Assembly (NCBI GenBank): GCA_024645145.1
Contig: JAHEGL010000149.1
Coordinates: forward strand, 1 to 5,663
Origin: Planktotalea sp.
Lineage (GTDB): Bacteria > Pseudomonadota > Alphaproteobacteria > Rhodobacterales > Rhodobacteraceae
DNA length: 5,663 nt
Reading direction: 5' to 3'
Shown here: in pieces, positions 1 through 5,102 of the stretch
How positions within the stretch are numbered: position 1 is the stretch's first letter
Layout: the number at the start of each line of letters is the position of its first letter
Made by a program: the position numbers and the translations under genes
The notes under the pieces: model-generated
Seen by the model: only the letters and a program-made list of their open reading frames with translations
The model's database searches: none
What the model was told of the DNA's origin: nothing

Positions 1-1
1 T

Positions 2-1267
2 CTTGACCCGATCGAGATTGCGAGCCGTGATGAAATTTCAGCGCTTCAGTTAGAGCGTATGCGTTGGTCCTTGAAGCACGCCTATGACAATGTGCCGATG
101 TATAAAGCGCGCTTTGATGCCGCAGGTGTGACGCCTGATGACTTGCAAACGCTTGTGGATTTGGCAAAATTTCCCTTCACGTACAAAGATGATTTGCGCG
201 CGAATTACCCCTTTGGCATGTTCGCAGTCCCACGTGAGGATATCACCCGCATTCATGCGTCGTCGGGCACGACGGGCAAGGCGACGGTTGTTGGATATAC
301 GGCCAATGATATTTCGAATTGGGCTGATCTGGTTGCGCGTTCTTTACGGGCGGCGGGTCTGCGCAAGGGTGATCTGATCCACAACGCTTATGGGTATGGT
401 TTGTTCACGGGTGGCCTTGGTGCGCATTACGGGATTGAGCGTTTGGGCGCGACTGTGATCCCGATGGGTGGGGGGCAGACGGATAAGCAGGTTGGCTTGA
501 TCAATGATTTCAAGCCGCGCGGTATTTTGGTGACTCCGTCTTATATGCTCAACATTTTGGAGGCGTTTCATAAGGCGGGTCTTGATCCGCGTGCGTCTTC
601 GTTGGATGTGGCAGTGTTCGGTGCCGAACCTTGGACCGAAGCGATGCGCAAAGAGATTGAGGATGCGTTTGATTTGAATGCGGTTGATATCTACGGGCTG
701 TCTGAAGTGATGGGACCGGGTGTCGCCAATGAGTGTGTTGAGACGAAAGATGGACCTGTCATTTGGGAAGACCATTTCTATCCCGAGATCATCGATCCTG
801 TCACGGGTGAGGTGCTGCCGGATGGGGAAGAGGGCGAGCTGGTTTTTACAACATTGACAAAAGAGGGGATGCCGATCATCCGCTACCGCACGCGGGATTT
901 GACACGGCTTTTGCCCGGCACGGCACGGTCTATGCGCCGCATTGCGAAAATCACGGGGCGCTCGGACGACATGATCATTTTGCGTGGTGTAAACGTGTTC
1001 CCGACGCAGGTGGAAGAGCAGGTGATGGCGGTTGAAGGGTTAGGCCCTTATTTCCAAATCGAACTTTATAAGTCTGGCCGCATGGATGCGATGCGCGTGT
1101 TGGTGGAAGTGATGGACGGGAACGTTGATAAGGACGCCATCGGCGGTGCGCTCACCAAGCGCATTAAGGATATGGTTGGTATTTCAACTAAGGTTGTCGT
1201 GGGTGAGCCGGGCTCTGTTGCACGTTCGCAGGGCAAAGCGGTGCGTGTGGTGGACAATCGCGGGTAG
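2..1267 (+). CDS. paaK: Phenylacetate-CoA ligase (5' partial)
   Basis: This adenylate-forming enzyme makes phenylacetyl-CoA from phenylacetate, CoA and ATP in the cytoplasm, the entry step of the aerobic paa pathway. The frame stays open to the left edge: 19 codons precede the ATG at 59, and they encode a typical PaaK N-terminus (DPIE...SRDEI...LQLER), so the true start lies outside and ATG 59 is internal. Counting from base 2 (421 visible residues; the family is about 430-445), the ATP-binding loop SSGTTGK is at 87-93, GAEPW at 207-211, YGLSE at 231-235, RYRTRDL at 294-300 and the hinge GRSDDM at 319-324. The likely catalytic lysine is in QGKAVR, near 412. Only some 10-20 residues should be missing. 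It converges on flbT across a 48-base spacer and is antiparallel to paaCDE. No frameshift is seen. The family call is very secure. Confidence 0.96.
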   Translation, partial: LDPIEIASRDEISALQLERMRWSLKHAYDNVPMYKARFDAAGVTPDDLQTLVDLAKFPFTYKDDLRANYPFGMFAVPREDITRIHASSGTTGKATVVGYTANDISNWADLVARSLRAAGLRKGDLIHNAYGYGLFTGGLGAHYGIERLGATVIPMGGGQTDKQVGLINDFKPRGILVTPSYMLNILEAFHKAGLDPRASSLDVAVFGAEPWTEAMRKEIEDAFDLNAVDIYGLSEVMGPGVANECVETKDGPVIWEDHFYPEIIDPVTGEVLPDGEEGELVFTTLTKEGMPIIRYRTRDLTRLLPGTARSMRRIAKITGRSDDMIILRGVNVFPTQVEEQVMAVEGLGPYFQIELYKSGRMDAMRVLVEVMDGNVDKDAIGGALTKRIKDMVGISTKVVVGEPGSVARSQGKAVRVVDNRG

Positions 1268-1303
1268 GGCGTTTCTTGAGGGATGCACCTCCGCGAATTA
1301 CGG

Positions 1304-1321
1304 GGTTAGCGTGATCTAACC
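1304..1321. other. Small hairpin between convergent paaK and flbT
   Basis: GGTTAG (1304-1309) can pair with CTAACC (1316-1321) across a six-base loop. It overlaps the flbT stop codon and lies 37 bases past the paaK stop. It is the best stem I see in the 48-base convergent spacer (1268-1315), but it is only 6 bp, not GC-rich, and has no T-run next to it on either strand. It may be a weak two-way stop signal or chance. I see no standard intrinsic terminator for paaK or flbT. Confidence 0.2.
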
Positions 1322-1738
1322 AGCGCGAGTTGGGACAGATTTTTCCATGCGCAACTCAAGCAGATGCTTTTCTATTGGGAGCAACTGTTTGGCTAACTTG
1401 AGTGCGGTGTAGGTTTTGTCTTCTTTCAGCGCGGTCTTTGCACTTTCAAAAACCTGCTGACTTCCCACATCCACGAGAATAGATGAAATATTGTCTATCG
1501 CTGAAATCACAGCTGTCGTGTCTAGTTTGCTATCTCCGGTGAGAACAAGCTGTAAGGTGTAGCATATTCGCCCCAAGGGAGTTTGTGCACAGTCTGGATG
1601 GATAGCATCCTTCATCCTTAATACCCGAGTGTTGGGGGTTAATACGGTGATACGCGATCGCCGCGGCCCCGCTTCGATGACTGCGCCGTTAATGAGAACG
1701 CGTTCTTTCGGGGCTAAGTTCAATGATAAACCTGACAT
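1316..1738 (-). CDS. flbT: Flagellin post-transcriptional regulator FlbT
   Basis: FlbT (140 aa here; Caulobacter FlbT is of similar length) is a small cytoplasmic protein that controls flagellin synthesis. In Caulobacter it acts on the 5' leader of flagellin mRNA and promotes its decay before hook completion; in some other alphaproteobacteria it appears to act positively. The N-terminus shows the family pattern: L-x-L-x-P-KERVLINGAVI (about 5-21), then an arginine-rich PRRSRITVL stretch (25-33) and a conserved VLRMKDAI (39-46). The C-terminal half is helical. The start ATG at 1738 has a strong Shine-Dalgarno (AAGGAG, 1746-1751, seven bases away) lying inside the end of flaF, whose stop is two bases upstream, so the two are probably translationally coupled. 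It is the last gene of the fliC-flaF-flbT run. Base composition is AT-richer than in the paa genes. Confidence 0.93.
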   Translation of the reverse strand: MSGLSLNLAPKERVLINGAVIEAGPRRSRITVLTPNTRVLRMKDAIHPDCAQTPLGRICYTLQLVLTGDSKLDTTAVISAIDNISSILVDVGSQQVFESAKTALKEDKTYTALKLAKQLLPIEKHLLELRMEKSVPTRAG

Positions 1739-1740
1739 TG

Positions 1741-2106
1741 CTACGCTCCTTTTAAGCCACGAAGGACTGACACATTGAGATCAACCAAGATGGCAAGATC
1801 ACCATCTTTTTTGAGCACTTTGTTTGAGTGATGAGAAACGAACTTAGCCATGTATAGAAGGCTCGCCCTGAGATTTTGCGGCAACGCATTTGCATCGGCT
1901 GCAACTTGCGAGCCAATGGTGATCCAAAGTCGTTCATTCTTGTGCACGACCCTCACAATGTCATTGAAGTTTGCATTTGCATCGTCGCGCAGTTTTTGAA
2001 GTTCTCGCGTGACACCTATGATCACGTTATATTCTTGAGTTCGGAAGTCTTTTATACGTTCTCCGCTATTGGAATATCCATTGGCGGCCATTTGAGCTTT
2101 GCTCAT
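1741..2106 (-). CDS. flaF: Flagellar biosynthesis regulator FlaF
   Basis: FlaF (121 aa, normal family length) is an alphaproteobacterial protein needed for flagellin synthesis and secretion. In Caulobacter it works with, and against, FlbT on the flagellin mRNA or protein. Recognition rests on the N-terminal pattern MAANGYSNSGE with a following T-x-E-Y (family form 'Y...S...R..E'), a helical body with N-x-RLW (about residues 57-61), and an alanine- and leucine-rich C-terminal half with LPQNLRASL. It also fits by position between flagellin and flbT. The start at 2106 has only a weak ribosome site (GAAAG, 2117-2121, ten bases upstream), unlike the strong sites of fliC and flbT. The gene is AT-rich: sampled 60-base lines are about 37-43% GC. 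It lies 68 bases after fliC, with a strong hairpin in the gap. Confidence 0.9.
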   Translation of the reverse strand: MSKAQMAANGYSNSGERIKDFRTQEYNVIIGVTRELQKLRDDANANFNDIVRVVHKNERLWITIGSQVAADANALPQNLRASLLYMAKFVSHHSNKVLKKDGDLAILVDLNVSVLRGLKGA

Positions 2107-2139
2107 TTTTTATCGACTTTCACAAATATTGGGAGGTGT

Positions 2140-2165
2140 GGAGAGCGGGATTTGCCCCGCTCTCC
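2140..2165 (-). terminator. 10-bp hairpin just after fliC (partial terminator or mRNA 3' stabiliser)
   Basis: The arms GGAGAGCGGG (2140-2149) and CCCGCTCTCC (2156-2165) are perfect 10-bp complements around a six-base loop. They begin nine bases past the fliC stop in the direction of transcription. There is no U-tract after the stem on the minus strand (the next bases read acacctccc), so it is not a textbook intrinsic terminator. Its placement fits a structure that protects the 3' end of abundant flagellin mRNA and lets less transcript pass to flaF and flbT. The hairpin is plain in the sequence; its role is inferred. Confidence 0.6.
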
Positions 2166-2174
2166 ATCAGGTTA

Positions 2175-3338
2175 TTAACGGAAGAGGGACAAGATACTCT
2201 GCGGTGCTTGGTTCGTGATTGAGAGAGCTTGTACGCCCAGCTGCTGTTGAACCTGCAAGGCTTGCAGGTTTGCAGAGGCTTCTTCCATGTCGGCATCCAC
2301 AAGTGAGCCAATACCGGATGTGAAGGAATCCGTTAGCTTGCTGATGAAATCAGACTGCGTTTCAAGACGACCCGCTGAGGAGCCAAGGGAAGCGGCCGCA
2401 TCAATGGCAGTATCGATCAAGCCCTCAATAGCGCCCAATGCGGCAAGATGGTCACCAGACGCGCTGACGTCAATCGTTGACAGAGCGCCCAAACCACCAG
2501 AGCCAGCGTCAGTGAACTGACCAGTGACAGCAACGTCCTGAGTGCCGTTGTTGGTGAATGCAAGTTCAGCGGGGGTGCCACTGTCGTAGTCGATTTCGAG
2601 TCCGTCGATACCAAGAGAATCAATCGCGTTTTTTAGGCCAACGGCAACCAAGTCATCGGTTGTTGTTGCGTCCACATCGCTTTGGGTCAAGGTATAGGAG
2701 GCTACCTGATCACCGACGCGAACAGCGACTTTATCACCCGCTTCAAAAGCGGTTCCGACCGCGATTGTCAGAGCGTCTGCAACGCCGCCGTTATCTAGCG
2801 AGAAAGAAAACGCATCACCGTTGGCTGTTTCACCGCCGCCGCCTGTGGCAAAGACATCTTTGGCACTATAACCGCCAGTGGCGAGGTCTTGCGTAGCGAC
2901 AGTGATATTGCTTGAACTGACGTCGCCAGCTGCGTCGCGATTGAGGGACGACAGAACTTCGACGTTTGCACCGCCATCCACAAGGCTCAAACCATTGAAT
3001 TGGGCCGCGCCAACGACCGATTCAATCTGCTCTTTCAAGGCTGTTACATCTGCGTTGATCTTGTCGCGATCGACGTTGCTTTCTTGCGCTGCAACAATCT
3101 TGCCTTTGATGTCAGTGAGCAGATCCGCAACAGTTTCAGCAGCATTCTGGCCGACCGCAACAGATGATTTACCGAGTGCGAGGCTGTCGGAAATCGCCCA
3201 GACTGCAGAGTTGTCTTTCGCAGAAGAAATCGACTTTCCTGTCGCAATCTCGCCCTGAACCTGACCGAGGTTCGCGTTGATGGATTTCAGAGTTTGCAGT
3301 GCGACCATCGCACTTTTGTTCGTTAGAATACTAGACAT
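2175..3338 (-). CDS. fliC: Flagellin
   Basis: This is the filament protein, exported unfolded through the flagellar type III system and polymerised outside the cell. It has 387 residues. The N-terminal D0/D1 helices cover about 1-120 (MSSILTNKSAMVALQTL..., ISSAKDNSAVWAISDSL at 37-53, AAQFNGLSLVDG at 111-122). A variable, Asp/Gly/Ala/Thr-rich surface domain covers about 123-295. The C-terminal D1/D0 region is about 297-387 and ends in SILSLFR. There is no cysteine and a single tryptophan (residue 47). The start at 3338 has a good Shine-Dalgarno (AAAGGA, 3347-3352, eight bases away) and gives the standard N-terminus. It has no signal peptide, as expected. The acidic middle suits a marine or saline habitat. 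It heads the fliC-flaF-flbT run; a CtrA-like site and an inverted repeat lie upstream. The symbol could be fla or fljK-like by local custom; the family is secure. Confidence 0.96.
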   Translation of the reverse strand: MSSILTNKSAMVALQTLKSINANLGQVQGEIATGKSISSAKDNSAVWAISDSLALGKSSVAVGQNAAETVADLLTDIKGKIVAAQESNVDRDKINADVTALKEQIESVVGAAQFNGLSLVDGGANVEVLSSLNRDAAGDVSSSNITVATQDLATGGYSAKDVFATGGGGETANGDAFSFSLDNGGVADALTIAVGTAFEAGDKVAVRVGDQVASYTLTQSDVDATTTDDLVAVGLKNAIDSLGIDGLEIDYDSGTPAELAFTNNGTQDVAVTGQFTDAGSGGLGALSTIDVSASGDHLAALGAIEGLIDTAIDAAASLGSSAGRLETQSDFISKLTDSFTSGIGSLVDADMEEASANLQALQVQQQLGVQALSITNQAPQSILSLFR

Positions 3339-3346
3339 GTTGTTTA

Positions 3347-3352
3347 TCCTTT
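3347..3352 (-). promoter_or_regulatory. fliC ribosome binding site, inside an inverted-repeat arm
   Basis: Read on the minus strand this is AAAGGA, eight bases before the fliC ATG, a strong site that settles the start. Most of it (3348-3352) lies within the downstream arm (3348-3356) of a 9-bp inverted repeat, so pairing with the upstream arm would hide it from the ribosome. Confidence 0.75.
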
Positions 3353-3496
3353 AGGCATGTGCGCTTTGCGCTATTTTAACACCGCTCAATTAAGAGCGAC
3401 CAAAAGGTCATTCTGACTATGTGGCTGTACTCAGCATTCGCTTCGCATGTTCCACGCCGCTCCTTCAAAGAGCGCAATGAACGTTTCGCCTAAAGG
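3348..3496 (-). repeat. 9-bp inverted repeat flanking the fliC leader
   Basis: CCTTTAGGC at 3348-3356 and GCCTAAAGG at 3488-3496 are perfect reverse complements, and a G-U pair could extend the helix inward by one. On the minus strand the upstream arm reads CCTTTAGGC and the downstream arm GCCTAAAGG, which carries the fliC Shine-Dalgarno. Between them lie small stems: CGCTC/GAGCG at 3458-3474, GACC/GGTC at 3398-3409, CGCTC/GAGCG at 3383-3398 and GCGC/GCGC at 3361-3371. The second and third share base 3398, so they cannot both form fully. The whole could fold as a closed multi-branched leader. The repeat is directly visible; whether both arms are transcribed is unknown. No gene is apparent in the 222-base stretch 3339-3560. 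Confidence 0.55.
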
Positions 3497-3498
3497 TA

Positions 3499-3513
3499 CT
3501 AACGCGATCTTAA
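3499..3513 (-). promoter_or_regulatory. CtrA-like binding site upstream of fliC
   Basis: On the minus strand this reads TTAA-GATCGCG-TTAG, one mismatch from the CtrA consensus TTAA-N7-TTAA. It is 160 bases upstream of the fliC ATG. CtrA is a known activator of flagellar genes in Rhodobacterales and other alphaproteobacteria, so the site fits by sequence and place. If it overlaps a -35 region, transcription would start near 3465-3475, leaving a leader of about 130 bases. I see no convincing -10/-35 pair for the housekeeping sigma factor and only a poor sigma-54-like match at 3440-3454. Confidence 0.4.
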
Positions 3514-3560
3514 TGTGAGAAATCTAAGAGTGTTGAAATTTGCTAAAATTAGTGTGATTT

Positions 3561-4628
3561 TTAGTGTTGATCGTAGTCCACAACGACCCTTGAGGTCAGC
3601 GCGAAGGATTGGCAGCTTAGGATAAATCCGCGTTCTACTTCGTAATCTTCCAACGCGTGGTTGGCGACCATTTCGACTTCGCCCTCTAGCAGTTTGCATT
3701 TGCATGTGGAGCATACGCCAGCTTTGCAGGCGAAGGGCGCGTCTAGCCCGCCGGAGAGGGCGGCCTCTAGGACGGTTTGGTCTTTTTCCATGGCAACTGT
3801 GCGGCCTGTACCATCGATGATGACGGTGGCTTCACCGGGTTTCGCGGTTGTGTCCGCGCAGGTGGAGGCTTTGCGTTCTAAGCGACCGGGTTGGGAGGAT
3901 GCGAAGAGTTCGAATTTGATCTGCGCCTCGCTCAAGCCGTTTTCTTTAAGGGCCTTCGCAATGCCGAGCATCATCGGTTCTGGTCCACAAATGAAAGCTG
4001 TGTCGACAGAGTCGATGTCGATCCAATGTTCAAACAGGGCGGCGCATTTTGCTTCATCTACACGGCCTGTGAAAAGGTCGATGTCTTGGGCGTCAGATTC
4101 AAGGATGTGGATCACGTTAAGACGACCCATGTGTTCATTCTTGAGATCTTCGAGTTCTTCGCGAAACATAATCGTGTTTACGCCGCGATTGGCATAGACG
4201 AGCGTGAAGCGGCTCTCGGGTTCGCGCATGAGCGTGGTTTTAATGATGGACAGCACAGGCGTGATGCCGGAGCCGCCTGCAAAACCGAGATAGGTTTTGT
4301 TTGTGCTGGGGTCTATGTCCGTGTGAAAGTTGCCCATAGGTGGCATGGCTTCAAGGGTCATACCCGGGACAAGGTTTTCATTGGCCCATGTCGAGAATGC
4401 GCCGCCATCGACCTTCTTGATGCCGACCTGAAGGATGCCATCATCTTTGCCCGCGCAGATCGAATAAGAGCGACGAATTTCTGTGCCCTCAATCTCTTGC
4501 TTGAAGGTGAGGTACTGCCCTTGGATGAAGTCGAACGCATCGGTGTTTGTGGCTTCAAGCGAGACGACAACAGCATCGTGGATGGTTTTGCGAACATCGG
4601 TGACTTCGAGCGGGTGAAAGCGTGCCAT
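3561..4628 (-). CDS. paaE: 1,2-phenylacetyl-CoA epoxidase, reductase subunit PaaE
   Basis: PaaE passes electrons from NADPH through FAD and a plant-type [2Fe-2S] cluster to the di-iron PaaA subunit, which epoxidises phenylacetyl-CoA. It has 355 residues, the usual family length (about 350-360). The order is ferredoxin-reductase then ferredoxin. The FAD-binding motif RRSYS is at 52-56, the nucleotide-binding GGSGITP at 118-124 and CGPEPMM at 214-220. The C-terminal ferredoxin domain (about 265-355) has its cluster cysteines at 301, 306, 309 and 339. All key residues are present. The start at 4628 has a good Shine-Dalgarno (AGGGAG, 4637-4642) in the 14-base gap after paaD. It is the last paa gene of the minus-strand run; the next gene downstream is fliC, 222 bases on, with no clear terminator between. 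A 256-codon open frame antisense to it (3891-4661) is a shadow. Confidence 0.96.
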   Translation of the reverse strand: MARFHPLEVTDVRKTIHDAVVVSLEATNTDAFDFIQGQYLTFKQEIEGTEIRRSYSICAGKDDGILQVGIKKVDGGAFSTWANENLVPGMTLEAMPPMGNFHTDIDPSTNKTYLGFAGGSGITPVLSIIKTTLMREPESRFTLVYANRGVNTIMFREELEDLKNEHMGRLNVIHILESDAQDIDLFTGRVDEAKCAALFEHWIDIDSVDTAFICGPEPMMLGIAKALKENGLSEAQIKFELFASSQPGRLERKASTCADTTAKPGEATVIIDGTGRTVAMEKDQTVLEAALSGGLDAPFACKAGVCSTCKCKLLEGEVEMVANHALEDYEVERGFILSCQSFALTSRVVVDYDQH

Positions 4629-4642
4629 GTGTCAGGCTCCCT

Positions 4643-5101
4643 TCAGATACATTTGAAATAATCGAACGGCTCAAGGCAGTCCGTGCAGCGCCACTGCGCT
4701 TTGCAGGGGGTGGACCCGAATTGCGAGATGCGGCTCACGTTTTCAGACTTGCAATGGGGGCAACGTTCCGGGCCGCCTGCGGGGCGGGGGGGTGCGATGC
4801 CATAATCTTCAAGCTTGGCGCGGCCCTTGTCGGATAGCCAATCTGTGGTCCAAGGGGGGGAAAGCTGTGTGGTGATACGTGTCTTTGCGATGCCGCGATC
4901 GATCATTGCGGTTTCGATATCGAGCGAGATGATCGAGGTGGCAGGGCAACCCGAATAGGTTGGCGTCACCGCAATTTCGAGCGTGTCACCATCCCATACA
5001 ACACCGCGCACAATGCCCAGATCAACCACAGAGATCACAGGGATTTCAGGGTCTGGCACTTGATCAAGCCAGCCCCAGATTTGTGTTACTTCGGGTTGCA
5101 T
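4643..5101 (-). CDS. paaD: 1,2-phenylacetyl-CoA epoxidase subunit PaaD (MIP18/DUF59 family)
   Basis: PaaD (152 aa) belongs to the MIP18/DUF59 family of iron-sulfur assembly factors. It is needed for an active epoxidase, probably for metal-centre maturation, and is not a part of the core PaaA-PaaC complex. The DUF59 domain covers about 1-80, with DPEIPVISVVDLGIV (17-31) and the conserved cysteine in TYSGCPAT (Cys52). A conserved SPPWTTDW block (81-88) follows. The C-terminal zinc-ribbon-like part has CPHC (Cys114, Cys117) and Cys133, 139, 142 and 151. ATG 5101 follows the paaC stop by one base (TAG-G-ATG), so translation is likely coupled; GGAG at 5114-5117 is a rather distant ribosome site. 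Two seven-base C runs on the coding strand fall at proline pairs, but the frame is intact. Confidence 0.95.
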   Translation of the reverse strand: MQPEVTQIWGWLDQVPDPEIPVISVVDLGIVRGVVWDGDTLEIAVTPTYSGCPATSIISLDIETAMIDRGIAKTRITTQLSPPWTTDWLSDKGRAKLEDYGIAPPRPAGGPERCPHCKSENVSRISQFGSTPCKAQWRCTDCLEPFDYFKCI

Positions 5102-5102
5102 C

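Noticed and set aside
59..61. ATG as the paaK start
   Set aside because: The upstream in-frame codons back to base 2 encode a conserved PaaK N-terminus, so the gene begins before the window.
344..775. 143-codon minus-strand open frame inside paaK
   Set aside because: It is antisense to a clear PaaK, rich in Arg/His/Thr as expected of a reversed coding strand, and has no recognisable motif.
1305..1320. Resemblance of the paaK-flbT spacer to the CtrA-like region (10 of 16 bases) as a possible insertion-border repeat of the flagellar module
   Set aside because: The match is short and imperfect, with no target-site duplication, transposase or integrase nearby. Chance is the simplest reading.
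3376..3394. TTAA...TTAA pair as a second CtrA box
   Set aside because: The two TTAA are separated by ten bases rather than seven, so it does not fit CtrA spacing.
3440..3454. Possible sigma-54 promoter for fliC (TGGAAC-N5-AAGC on the minus strand)
   Set aside because: The GG-N10-GC spacing is met, but the -12 part lacks the TTGC core. It is too weak to annotate without a mapped start.
3891..4661. 256-codon ATG-start open frame on the + strand opposite paaE
   Set aside because: It is fully antisense to a textbook paaE with all its motifs. The translation resembles no family I know and has a mirror-image codon composition, so it is a shadow frame.
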